Source: an uncultured Ilumatobacter sp.
GTDB taxonomy: Bacteria > Actinomycetota > Acidimicrobiia > Acidimicrobiales > Ilumatobacteraceae
Reading direction: 5' to 3'
Length of the DNA stretch: 64,000 nucleotides
NCBI GenBank assembly: GCA_905480335.1
Contig: CAJQPY010000012.1
Span: 1 to 64,000, forward strand
Positions within the stretch are counted from its first letter, which is position 1, and each line of letters starts with the position of its first letter. Under the pieces are notes generated by a model. The model saw only the letters and a program-made list of their open reading frames with translations, was not told the DNA's origin and did no database searches. The position numbers and the translations under genes are program-made. Shown piece by piece: positions 33,090 through 41,316 of the stretch.

Positions 33090-33095
33090 AGGCTA
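33090..33095 (-). promoter_or_regulatory. -10 box TAGCCT of MFS gene
   Basis: Minus-strand TAGCCT, then 8 bases, then ATG at 33081. Confidence 0.45.
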
Positions 33096-33345
33096 CGTGC
33101 ATGACCGAACCGATACCTTCCCTCATTGGTCACAGTGGGTGAGGACCTCGTTGTTTCATATCGTGCCCGCGACAAATTCGACACGGAAGATGAAGTCGAT
33201 ACCTCCTCGATTGTGATCGACCACTACTACCTGTCGTGGTCGTTTCATCATGTGAGTCGCCTCTGCTTGATCGAGTTTGTCGCACGACGTCATGAGGAAG
33301 CTTTCGACGTTGATGGCGTTCGAGGTGGCCGGGTGGTGCGTTTGG

Positions 33346-34095
33346 TCAGGTGAGGTGGAAGCCGGCGTCGACGTGCATGAGTTCACCGGTGATGTACGCC
33401 GCTCGGTCGCTGACTAGGAAGGCGACCGCCTCGGCGATCTGGGATGGATCGGCCACCATGCCGAGCGGCAGGGCCTTGGCGACCACTTCCCTCCGATCTT
33501 CATCGATCAATCCGTTCATCTCGGTGGCTGCCAGCGGTGAAATTGAATTGACCCGGACTGCGAACCGACCGAGTTCGCGGGCGGCGGTCTGGGTGACCGC
33601 ATGAAGTCCTCCCTTGCTGGCCGCGTATGCCGCTTGACCGGGGTTACCGCGTTCGCCTGAGGTTGACGTCAGGTTGACGATCGCTCCACCGTTCGCCTGG
33701 ATCTTAAAGACGCGGGCGGCCGCCCGAATGATGGCGAACGGAGCGGTGAGATTGGCGGTCAGCGTGTCCGCCCACCGATCATTGGTGACTCCAGTGATGA
33801 AGTTATCGAGTGCCACGCCCGCATTGTTCACGACGATGTCGAGTCGGTTGGCCTTTGCGACCACGGCGGCGACCAATCGATCACCGGCGTCAGCGGAGGT
33901 CAGGTCGAACGCAACTGGCAACGCTCCCGGAATCTGTGCGGCAACCTCTGCGCAGCGGTCCGTCGAGCGCCCATGAACGATCACCGTCGCACCCGCAGCA
34001 GCGAGCCGCTCAGCGATTGCGCTGCCAATCCCGCGAGTTGAGCCGGTCACCAACGCGACGCGTCCGTCGAGGCGATCACTGGTGATGTCAGACAT
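33346..34095 (-). CDS. Short-chain dehydrogenase/reductase (FabG-like)
   Basis: 249 aa, standard SDR length. NAD(P) site TGSTRGIGSAIAERLAAAG, NNAG motif in VVNNAGVALDN, catalytic Ser in NLTSTSGERG, Tyr and Lys in AAYAASKGGLHA. The C-terminus ITGELMHVDAGFHLT resembles FabG. Probable oxidoreductase of a 3-oxoacyl or alcohol substrate in the surrounding catabolic region. Leaderless start after TACGGT. Confidence 0.9.
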   Translation of the reverse strand: MSDITSDRLDGRVALVTGSTRGIGSAIAERLAAAGATVIVHGRSTDRCAEVAAQIPGALPVAFDLTSADAGDRLVAAVVAKANRLDIVVNNAGVALDNFITGVTNDRWADTLTANLTAPFAIIRAAARVFKIQANGGAIVNLTSTSGERGNPGQAAYAASKGGLHAVTQTAARELGRFAVRVNSISPLAATEMNGLIDEDRREVVAKALPLGMVADPSQIAEAVAFLVSDRAAYITGELMHVDAGFHLT

Positions 34096-34101
34096 AGTTC
34101 G

Positions 34102-34107
34102 ACCGTA
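34102..34107 (-). promoter_or_regulatory. -10 box TACGGT of leaderless SDR gene
   Basis: Minus-strand TACGGT, then 6 bases, then ATG at 34095. Confidence 0.55.
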
Positions 34108-34226
34108 GTGACCCGTCTCCGCAGGACAGATATCCAGTGGGAATCATCTAGTGGACGGCTTCAGCGCGAGCCATCCGTTGCAAGTGAATTGCTAGGTCAA
34201 GGACAAGGCAAATCAGTGGGGGATCG

Positions 34227-34733
34227 TCACTCTTCGTGTTTGGCGATGAGTGTTTCGGTGAGGTCGTCTGCCAGTTGCCGCTCCGGCCAGAGGAAGTGGA
34301 GCACGCACCGTTCAATGAGCCAACTGTTGTTCACCTTGCGGTACGTCTCGTCGTAGGTGCCAAGTATGACAATCGGCTGACCATCTGATGGCTGACCAGT
34401 GATGAGGTCAATCAAATACGACCGCCCGATAGCGGTGTCGGGTCCCGTGAGCTCAACCCAGTGATCGGTGGTCGCATGCATCGCGTGAAACGGAAGACTC
34501 TGATGGTGGTCGCGGTCGACTGCTGCGAGGTTCGTCCGGATCTCGATGCGGCCGTGCCACTCCCCGAAGCGCCCGAACACACACACTGCATCCTCGGTGA
34601 ACAGCTCGGCCAGTTCCTCGATGCGGCCGGCGTCCATCAGTTGGGAATAGAGCACCTTCGTCTTGCGTATGGCGTCCTCGGCGAGTAGGTCTCGAAGGTG
34701 GTGCACTTCATCTGCTGTCAGCTCGTAGGTCAT
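34227..34733 (-). CDS. SnoaL-like (NTF2-fold) protein
   Basis: 168 aa, one SnoaL_4-type domain: AIRKTKVLYSQLMDAGRIEE, LFTEDAVCVFGRFGEWHGR, then SYLIDLITGQ and WLIERCVLHFLW at the last strands. Proteins of this fold act as isomerases, dehydratases or cyclases on ring compounds, or as dioxygenase small subunits; the reaction here is unknown. A purine-rich AAGGCAGG lies before the ATG. Upstream of the SDR on the same strand. Confidence 0.82.
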   Translation of the reverse strand: MTYELTADEVHHLRDLLAEDAIRKTKVLYSQLMDAGRIEELAELFTEDAVCVFGRFGEWHGRIEIRTNLAAVDRDHHQSLPFHAMHATTDHWVELTGPDTAIGRSYLIDLITGQPSDGQPIVILGTYDETYRKVNNSWLIERCVLHFLWPERQLADDLTETLIAKHEE

Positions 34734-34974
34734 GGTTCAGCCTGCCTTGTCTCACCGCTGCAAAGACGATTCGTGGTTACCCCATCTCGCTGCCGGTGTG
34801 GGTATGGCTTCGGCAGCGAGGCACGACTGACTGACACGGCTCCACGTGCCCCTACAATAAATATTGCGGTCTGGCGACAACTCGGCTCGCGTGTGTGTTC
34901 CCCTCCTGCGCCCTGGCACCGTTTGTTGTAGCCCGCCGGTATCTCGGCGCACATCAACATGGAACGAGTGATCG

Positions 34975-35232
34975 ATGGTCAAGAAGCAACCGGTTTCGAA
35001 GTGGTCCGACGGTACGACTCCGCTGGAGGAGTTGCCTGCGCCGGAACAGCTGGCTCATCAGATCGTGATCGAGCGTGGGGACGTGATCTCGTCGGTGACG
35101 CGGATCATGGAGGCCGATCTGAGCGACGACGGCCGGATACACGCCCTCAGCGCATTTCATGCGGCGCTGTCTGATCTCGATGACCCAAACCGCGATCCTC
35201 GCGTAAGCATCGCTGCCGCCGAAGGCATGTGA
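34975..35232 (+). CDS. Small hypothetical protein (85 aa)
   Basis: ATG at 34975. Text: MVKKQPVSKWSDGTTPLEEL, PAPEQLAHQIVIERGDVISS, then DGRIHALSAFHAALSDLDDP. Soluble, mixed helix; no motif recognised. Codon use is gene-like. It precedes the kinase-like gene by about 100 bases on the same strand and may be co-transcribed. Confidence 0.55.
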   Translation: MVKKQPVSKWSDGTTPLEELPAPEQLAHQIVIERGDVISSVTRIMEADLSDDGRIHALSAFHAALSDLDDPNRDPRVSIAAAEGM

Positions 35233-35329
35233 ACGACCGAGTTGGTCGGTGCATAGCGCCGGCTGATGGCTTCGGCAACAAGCGCAATAAGCCAGCCGAC
35301 TACCGTTCCCTCAACATCGAGCCGGGGGT

Positions 35330-36385
35330 TTGGATTTGCACGAACGAGATCTGATGCCGGAACGCCTTGCGGCGTTCCTCGGGTTGCACCGCGATGATAT
35401 CGATCGGATTGAAGTGCTTGCGTATGAACCCATGTCGGGTGGGTACAGCCGGTCGATGGCGAGCGCCCGCATTCGGTACCGCTCTGGAGGGATCACCCTC
35501 GAGGAGACCATCGTGTTACGTGGCGACCCACCGCCGGGTCACGCGATGATCGAAACCGATCGTGACCACGAGTGGATGGTGCTCGAAGCACTCACCGAGC
35601 TTGGCGCGATCCCGATCCCGCCGGCCCGCCACTACGACTCAACCGGGGAGCACCTGGGCACAAAAGCGATCGTGATGGATCACGTCGAAGGCGGCTCGTT
35701 GCAGTCGTTGCTCGATGACGTGGATGACTACGGCGAACACCCGACTCGACTAGCACAGCTATGGGGCGACGTTCACGCGATCACCCCGGATCAACTTCCG
35801 TCAGCAATGCCGCACCCAATGAGCTGGGACGACCACGTCGACGGGCTCATCGAGATGTGGCGTACCGTCGAAACCCGCAGCGTCAACTCCGACCCGGTTG
35901 CGCGGTACATCGCGGCATGGCTCGCAGCGAACAAACCGCCACCGCTTCCGCTCCGGCTTACCCACGGCGATCCGCAGGCCCCGAATGTCATGATCGACTC
36001 AAACGGTAAATATTTGCTCGTCGACTGGGAGTTCGCTGCGATCGGTGATCCCCGAGAGGACCTCGGTTGGTACAACATCTACTCGTCGGCCGCTGGGCCG
36101 AACCTGTACACCCTGGATCCTGAGCCGTTTCTCGCGGCCTACCGTCGATCGACCGGGTTCAGCGAAGCCGCAGTCAACCAGTGGACTGTCGGCTACTTCA
36201 CGATCCTCGCAGGCATCAAGATCGGTGCGACGATTAATGAACAACTCGACCGGTTCGCAATGGGGGAGAACTCCGGCGTGATGACTGCGTTCCAGGTCGG
36301 ATCGCTGTGCTACGGCCACGAGCAGAACCTCGCCGCAATCGTCGGCCTGCAAGCCGCCCTCAATAGTCAGGGAGCAACTTCATGA
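35330..36385 (+). CDS. Aminoglycoside-phosphotransferase-fold (APH) kinase-like protein
   Basis: 351 aa. The C-terminal lobe has the catalytic loop LTHGDPQAPNVMID (H-G-D-x-x-x-x-N) and metal-binding VDWEFAAIGDPREDL, both intact. In actinomycetes this subgroup is often encoded near acyl-CoA dehydrogenases, and probably phosphorylates a hydroxy-acyl or small-molecule substrate rather than giving drug resistance. Start is a TTG at 35330; an ATG nine codons on is an alternative. It overlaps the next gene by ATGA. Confidence 0.85.
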   Translation: MDLHERDLMPERLAAFLGLHRDDIDRIEVLAYEPMSGGYSRSMASARIRYRSGGITLEETIVLRGDPPPGHAMIETDRDHEWMVLEALTELGAIPIPPARHYDSTGEHLGTKAIVMDHVEGGSLQSLLDDVDDYGEHPTRLAQLWGDVHAITPDQLPSAMPHPMSWDDHVDGLIEMWRTVETRSVNSDPVARYIAAWLAANKPPPLPLRLTHGDPQAPNVMIDSNGKYLLVDWEFAAIGDPREDLGWYNIYSSAAGPNLYTLDPEPFLAAYRRSTGFSEAAVNQWTVGYFTILAGIKIGATINEQLDRFAMGENSGVMTAFQVGSLCYGHEQNLAAIVGLQAALNSQGATS

Positions 36386-36849
36386 TCGTTCGCCCGACCA
36401 CAAGTCAGCTCCTACGCGATGTCCGCAACGAACTCGTCGAAACGATTGCACCGGAGGTCACCTCGGCGACCGCTCAAGTTGCGCTTGAGCAAATCGACAT
36501 CATTCTCGAACAGTGTGCGGTTCGCGCTGAGAACGAGATCATGTGGATGGCCGAAGAGATTGCCGAGATGGACGACTTCGTCGGGCGGGTAGTCGACGCC
36601 ATCGACGATGAGCCAACAGCGGCCGCGTTGCGGGCGGCACGCCACGAAGCAGGTGGTTCGCTGGCGCTGGAGTCGATGTGTGACGACTACAACCGCATGT
36701 CCGAGGCGCTGTCGTGCGCGATCGAGGCGTGTATAGGCGACTCGGAACGTTCCGAGCTGCTGGCCGAAGCAATCGGCGTCTTGCACCTTCGCCGTTCAGA
36801 TCGCGAAGTCGACGTTCGAGCGAATTGGCGCCTCGTCGGTCGCGGCTGA
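36382..36849 (+). CDS. Small partner protein of the APH-like kinase (DUF6285-like)
   Basis: 155 aa, helical: IVRPTTSQLLRDVRNELVET, QVALEQIDIILEQCAVRAEN, then LAEAIGVLHLRRSD. The N-terminal RPT-x-x-L-L-x-x-V pattern and the direct ATGA overlap with an APH-like gene recall the DUF6285 family; this is recalled similarity, not a search. Likely a subunit or regulator of the kinase. Confidence 0.65.
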   Translation: MIVRPTTSQLLRDVRNELVETIAPEVTSATAQVALEQIDIILEQCAVRAENEIMWMAEEIAEMDDFVGRVVDAIDDEPTAAALRAARHEAGGSLALESMCDDYNRMSEALSCAIEACIGDSERSELLAEAIGVLHLRRSDREVDVRANWRLVGRG

Positions 36850-37182
36850 CTGGCAGAGGCGCTGCGCGTCCGCGTGGAGTGGCCGCGAATGGAGCCCTTA
36901 TCTGCTGGTATGCAACGACCGTAGGTGCATCCGAGGATCTCCGAGTCATCTGGGGCCTCGGTAGCGCGTAAGCAACGTCTTTACTCCGGCACGTCATCGA
37001 GCACGCGTTCCATGCGGGCGCCGCAGCTGAGTCAGGACGGCCTAGTGCAGGTCTGGCGATTGGTTCGTAGAAGCGTGCGGCGGTCACCTCAATAGGCGAC
37101 TGAACGGCACGTACATCAAGGGGTATGTCGGAATCTTGCTCTTCTACAGCTCACGGGCGAGGTTGCGGAGTCAGTTGCGCCA
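36850..37182. other. Intergenic region, no supported gene
   Basis: About 330 bases upstream of the P450 gene. No convincing ORF, hairpin or operator seen apart from the leaderless -10 box at its right end. Confidence 0.5.
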
Positions 37183-37188
37183 TACGAT
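37183..37188 (+). promoter_or_regulatory. -10 box TACGAT of leaderless P450 gene
   Basis: TACGAT, then 6 bases, then ATG at 37195. Confidence 0.55.
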
Positions 37189-37194
37189 CGGCCC

Positions 37195-38448
37195 ATGACC
37201 GCACGTCTAATCGAACCATCATTCTGGATGCAGCCGCTTGACGACCGGATGCGGGAGATCGCCGTCATTCGCGAAACCGGGGCATTCTCCGAGGTGCCCT
37301 TTCACAACGAATTTACGCAGCAGGAGGAGAGCTTCTACGCAGTGACCCGCTTCGACGAGGTCGTGGCGATTAGCAAGGACGCCAAGAATTTCAGCTCGGC
37401 ACAAGGTGCAATCTCAATCGTCGATCTTCCACCAGAGGCACTGGAGTTCTTCGGATCTTTTATCAACATGGACAATCCCCGCCATCAACGACAGCGGGCA
37501 ATCGTGGCGAAGACATTTACCCCCACCGACCTTGCCAAGGTGCTCGACTCGGTGGAAACGATCTCGCGTGAGGTCATCGACGACTTCTGTGAGCGGGGCG
37601 AAGTCGACCTCGTCGAGGCATTATCGCAGCCGTTCCCGCTGCTCGTGATCTGCGACATGATGGGCATTCCGCGCAGCGAGTTCCACACGGTGTTGAATGC
37701 GACAAACATCATCCTGAGCGGCGGCGACCCTGAGTTCATCGGTGACGGCGATCCGATGACCGCCATCCTCGGAGCAGGAATTGAGCTCACTGCGCTCATG
37801 GACGAACTCTCGGCGGAGCGGCGCAAGAACCCAACTGATGATCTCACCTCGAAGCTCGTCCACGCCGACGTCGATGGTGAGATGCTTGCACCGGAGGAAG
37901 TCGCACCCTTCTTCATCTTGCTCGCCGTTGCCGGTAACGACACCACGCGCACTGCCATCAGCCACGGTATGAATTTGCTGGCACAGCATCCCGAACAGCG
38001 CGCAGTCTGGCAGAACGATGTCGAGGGGGTCACAGGGACCGCCGTCGAAGAGATCGTGCGCTACGCGTCGCCGGTCACGTTCATGCGACGCACGGTCACA
38101 ACCGACCTCACCATGTCCGGCCACGATTTCGTCGAGGGCGACAAGGTGGTGATGATCTATGGCGCAGCCAACCGAGACCCACGTGCGTTCGATAGTCCGG
38201 AGGTGTTCGATGTGCGGCGAACGCCGAATGCTCACCTCGGATTCGGCGGTCCAGGACCACACTTTTGTCTCGGAGCAAACCTGGCTCGCCGTGAACTTGC
38301 TGTTGTGTTCCGCGATCTCTTCGCTCGGTTGCCTGATATTGAAGTCGTTGGCGCTGCGGTGCCGCTCGACGTCGCTGGGCTTCCGCTCGTCGGGGGCATC
38401 AAACGGCTACCCGTTCGGTTTACGCCGACCCCCCGTTCGGGCGTGTAG
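37195..38448 (+). CDS. Cytochrome P450
   Basis: 417 aa, usual bacterial length. The heme loop is FGGPGPHFCLGANLAR with Cys358; the I-helix has AGNDTTR at 246-252 with the acid/alcohol pair D-T; the K-helix ExxR is in VEEIVRYASP. It hydroxylates an organic substrate using electrons from a ferredoxin, which is not encoded here. General features (HLGFGGPGPHFCLGA, long B-C region) recall actinobacterial P450s acting on steroids or fatty acids; substrate unknown. Confidence 0.92.
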   Translation: MTARLIEPSFWMQPLDDRMREIAVIRETGAFSEVPFHNEFTQQEESFYAVTRFDEVVAISKDAKNFSSAQGAISIVDLPPEALEFFGSFINMDNPRHQRQRAIVAKTFTPTDLAKVLDSVETISREVIDDFCERGEVDLVEALSQPFPLLVICDMMGIPRSEFHTVLNATNIILSGGDPEFIGDGDPMTAILGAGIELTALMDELSAERRKNPTDDLTSKLVHADVDGEMLAPEEVAPFFILLAVAGNDTTRTAISHGMNLLAQHPEQRAVWQNDVEGVTGTAVEEIVRYASPVTFMRRTVTTDLTMSGHDFVEGDKVVMIYGAANRDPRAFDSPEVFDVRRTPNAHLGFGGPGPHFCLGANLARRELAVVFRDLFARLPDIEVVGAAVPLDVAGLPLVGGIKRLPVRFTPTPRSGV

Positions 38449-38485
38449 CTCCCTACATCCCCCGATTTTGCGCGGCACGGTCGAG

Positions 38486-39451
38486 TCAGTCGGCGGTACC
38501 GAGGCCCGCAGCAGATGCAGCTGCCTGGATGCTGGGATCGGACAGTGATGCGGTGTCAAAGTAATTGGCGGCGTACATGATCTGGCCATTGGAGCGGCGT
38601 CGTACGCTTGTGCCGCGGGTCATAAAGACCCTGCTGCTGTCGGGCTGGACCGCCATTTGCTGCCACTCCTGAACGGACGTGGAGCCATCGTCGAGGCGCG
38701 GACCGAGTGGCTCGTACACGATATTGCCGGCTCTATCACTCATGTCCGCGAGCCACGCACCGATTGCGTCGCGTCCGTGGATCTCACCGAAGATTGGGTC
38801 GTGATAAACCGAGTCGGTCGGGTGGAACGTGTCGCCCAATGCGGCGAAATCGATCGACGCGGCGCTCGTTTCGGGTGACTCGGTGTCGCGTTGCCAGAGT
38901 GTGCGTGGCCAATCCGGGATTGGCTCAGCATCGACATTGATTTCGGTGTCGGGGGGCGGTGGGACTCGGAAGGGCCCGGTGTCGTACACGTCGCACGCCC
39001 AGGTGATCCACCCGTCCCGGTACCGCCGCACGCTGACGCCGCGCGAGAGCGGCATGCGGTCCTCGCCGAAGACAGCGATCATCTCCCACTCATCGAGAGA
39101 CGTCTGGCCCGATCCGTCATCGAAGAGCGCTGGAGGTGCCGTCGGCACAAACTCGATGAAGTCAATCTTTGCCATCGTGGGGATCAGCCAGTTGCGGATC
39201 GCTCGCTGACCCTCGAAGGCGCCATAGATGGCGTCGTAGTAGATCGATCCCTCCGGCGCCATGAAGTCGCACATCATCTGCAGAGCAACCGGTTGTCGTC
39301 CGGGCTCGGCGAACCACGGATTCGCAAGCGTCTGCAGCATTGTGGCGGCATCAAGACCGGAAGGTTCCGTTACCAAACGATCTAGGTCCGGCTCGAACCC
39401 CGCATTATTGGCAACGTATGACTCGACGAATTCGTCGGCTGATTTACCCAT
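38486..39451 (-). CDS. Double SnoaL-like domain protein
   Basis: 321 aa holding two NTF2/SnoaL-type domains: residues about 50-170 (MAPEGSIYYDAIYGAFEGQR, RNWLIPTMAKIDFIEFVPTA, SRGVSVRRYRDGWITWACDV) and about 200-310 (HPTDSVYHDPIFGEIHGRDA, IGAWLADMSDRAGNIVYEPL, TRGTSVRRRSNGQIMYAANY). The two halves align with each other, so an internal duplication is visible. ATG at 39451 has GGGGG about 8 bases upstream. Possibly acts on a product of the neighbouring P450; convergent with it. Confidence 0.82.
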   Translation of the reverse strand: MGKSADEFVESYVANNAGFEPDLDRLVTEPSGLDAATMLQTLANPWFAEPGRQPVALQMMCDFMAPEGSIYYDAIYGAFEGQRAIRNWLIPTMAKIDFIEFVPTAPPALFDDGSGQTSLDEWEMIAVFGEDRMPLSRGVSVRRYRDGWITWACDVYDTGPFRVPPPPDTEINVDAEPIPDWPRTLWQRDTESPETSAASIDFAALGDTFHPTDSVYHDPIFGEIHGRDAIGAWLADMSDRAGNIVYEPLGPRLDDGSTSVQEWQQMAVQPDSSRVFMTRGTSVRRRSNGQIMYAANYFDTASLSDPSIQAAASAAGLGTAD

Positions 39452-39534
39452 GACAGACACCCCCATGCCGGTTGAGGCGACCGTAACCCGCTGGCGTCGG
39501 TGGGCTCGGCTCGTACGGTCCTTTGCTGCGGGGC

Positions 39535-40221
39535 TCAGTCTCCGGGGACCCGTCCGTTGATGCTCGCATCACGGGCCTTTTTGACGCTTCGTAGTCGCAA
39601 CTTCCACAGCCGCCTGCTGATCGTGAGAACAATTACTGCTGCGATGAGGGCCCGTCGCGTGGACGTCGAGAGGTCGCCAAGTAATTCGATCAGCCCGCCG
39701 CCGGCCACGACGAAGAGTACGACGCCCGGAATGATCCCGATGCCCGTTCCGATCAGGAAGTTGCGGGTGCTGACCTTGGTGACGCCGAGCAGCCAGTCGG
39801 CCGGTGGCAGTTGCCCGAACACCAACCGGAGTAGCACGATCGGCCACACGCCGCCGGATTCGAGACGATCGTCATATTTGTGCATTCGTTTCGGGATTCG
39901 AACCGCCACCCAGTCCCGAGCTGACCATCGTGCAAATGAAAATGCGATGTAGCTCGCGCCCATGTTGCCGATCCAGGCGAGCGTGATCGCGAGCGGATAC
40001 GGCCACACGATGCCGGCAGGCGCCATGTAAACGAATCCCGGGACCCCGAACGGCTGGGTGCACCACATAACCAGGATGAAAACCAGCGGACCGATCACCC
40101 CGGTCTCGGTGAGGATCTGTTCGACGTTGCCGTCGCCCGTGACCCACGCGTAGCCGCCAGCGACAAAGAAGGTCACAATGGCCACTGCCAAGACGGCGAG
40201 CGCAAGGAGTCGTCGGTTCAC
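39535..40221 (-). CDS. VTT-domain (DedA/TVP38-like) membrane protein
   Basis: 228 aa with five to six membrane helices: LLALAVLAVAIVTFFVAGGY at the start, then IGPLVFILVMWCTQPFGVPG, LAITLAWIGNMGASYIAFSF and RNFLIGTGIGIIPGVVLFVV. The region around FGQLPPADWLLGVTKVSTRN is typical of VTT/SNARE-associated proteins, which move or flip lipids. The GTG at 40221 was chosen to begin at the first helix; upstream frame is Arg/Ser-rich and overlaps the patatin gene. Confidence 0.82.
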   Translation of the reverse strand: MNRRLLALAVLAVAIVTFFVAGGYAWVTGDGNVEQILTETGVIGPLVFILVMWCTQPFGVPGFVYMAPAGIVWPYPLAITLAWIGNMGASYIAFSFARWSARDWVAVRIPKRMHKYDDRLESGGVWPIVLLRLVFGQLPPADWLLGVTKVSTRNFLIGTGIGIIPGVVLFVVAGGGLIELLGDLSTSTRRALIAAVIVLTISRRLWKLRLRSVKKARDASINGRVPGD

Positions 40222-40237
40222 GTTGAAGCTGGGCGAG

Positions 40238-41191
40238 TTACGCCTTGGACGCTTCCCGGAGAAGGCCGAGTCGAGCTGCGACTCGCGGATCACTGAGCCG
40301 TTTGCGTGCCGAGACGAGCGCCGCAGTCGTCGTTGCCGCGCGGCGAGACGGATCCATCGAGTTGCGGCCCATGGCCAAGACGACGTCGGGCGTCGGCTGG
40401 AACGTGAGCACGTGGGTGCCTGCACGGCGGATGCGGTTGACCTCGTTTGCGAGTCGACGGGCATGCATCGGTCGAGCATTTGGTATGAGTGAGCGGTGAG
40501 CGAGTCGTGTCGCCGACATCGGCGACACGATCACCACGACGTCGAACAGCGCCTCGGCCACCAAATCGGCGTTGGTCGGCGAATGGGCTCCACCGTCGAC
40601 ATAGCGCCGATGGTCGTGTTCGACCGGGCGGAAGAATCCCGGGATCGATGATGACGCCTGCACCGCGAGGCCGATCGAAGGGTCTGGCGCGTCGCGGCCG
40701 AACACCACTCGTTTACCGTGCTCGAGGTCGACTGCGCAGACCCAGAGCGGCAGGTCGGGCCATGTTCGATTGCCGTACATCAGCGAGATTCGCTCGCCGA
40801 TTATGTCGGTCGTGATCGTGCCGGTCGGCAGCAAGCCGATGAGTGCCTTGGTCGGATGGCGTGCCGACCGAAAGAGCAACTTCGGGGAGGAGGGGAGTGG
40901 TGCTCGCGAGAACGGCCGAGGTCGTAGATCGAGAGCTGGAGGGTCGCCGGTGATCCCGATAATGGCTGCCGCCGTGTCGGAAATCGGTTCGCCGAGGTTG
41001 CGTGCGGCGAGGTCGGCTGCAGGAAATCCAGCCCGCAGGGTGGCCCCTACGGCGGCGCCGGCGGACGTTCCGACGATGAGATCGGCGTCGCGAGCATCGA
41101 ACCCGGCTTCGGCAAGCGCGGCCAGTACGCCGGCGTGGTACGCCGCTCCGACGATGCCGCCGGCACCGAGCACCACTCCTACCGACGGCAT
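40238..41191 (-). CDS. Patatin-like phospholipase
   Basis: 317 aa. VVLGAGGIVGAAYHAGVL gives the oxyanion-hole glycine motif; the nucleophile is Ser43 in IVGTSAGAAVG; the catalytic Asp is in RYVDGGAHSPTNADL. It cleaves acyl esters of phospholipids or other lipids in the cytoplasm or at the membrane. The ATG at 41191 starts right at the domain; an upstream reading of 38 codons lacks similarity. Divergent from the carotenoid oxygenase across the palindrome at 41256-41272. Confidence 0.9.
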   Translation of the reverse strand: MPSVGVVLGAGGIVGAAYHAGVLAALAEAGFDARDADLIVGTSAGAAVGATLRAGFPAADLAARNLGEPISDTAAAIIGITGDPPALDLRPRPFSRAPLPSSPKLLFRSARHPTKALIGLLPTGTITTDIIGERISLMYGNRTWPDLPLWVCAVDLEHGKRVVFGRDAPDPSIGLAVQASSSIPGFFRPVEHDHRRYVDGGAHSPTNADLVAEALFDVVVIVSPMSATRLAHRSLIPNARPMHARRLANEVNRIRRAGTHVLTFQPTPDVVLAMGRNSMDPSRRAATTTAALVSARKRLSDPRVAARLGLLREASKA

Positions 41192-41255
41192 TGGAGCAGT
41201 ATTCCACGTGCTTGAGCCCCCGCGGTCCTCGGCCCGTCGCACAGCGAGCCGTTCG

Positions 41256-41272
41256 ACTGAACGTTGTTCAGT
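41256..41272. promoter_or_regulatory. Perfect palindrome, candidate TetR operator
   Basis: ACTGAAC-GTT-GTTCAGT: perfect 7-bp arms. It covers the expected -35 region of the carotenoid oxygenase promoter (-10 TACGGT at 41281-41286) and lies between two divergent genes. The TetR gene is in the same operon (42700). Confidence 0.7.
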
Positions 41273-41280
41273 AAGTCTGC

Positions 41281-41286
41281 TACGGT
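41281..41286 (+). promoter_or_regulatory. -10 box TACGGT of the carotenoid oxygenase operon
   Basis: TACGGT, then a leader of about 25 bases with AGGAG (41306-41310) before ATG at 41317. Unlike many genes here this one has a leader and a ribosome binding site. Confidence 0.5.
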
Positions 41287-41316
41287 CGCGCAACTCGATA
41301 CTCACAGGAGCACGAC

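Noticed and set aside
33126-33353. Rightward 75-codon frame between MFS and SDR genes
   Set aside because: Overlaps the SDR 3' end; no start signal, composition not convincing.
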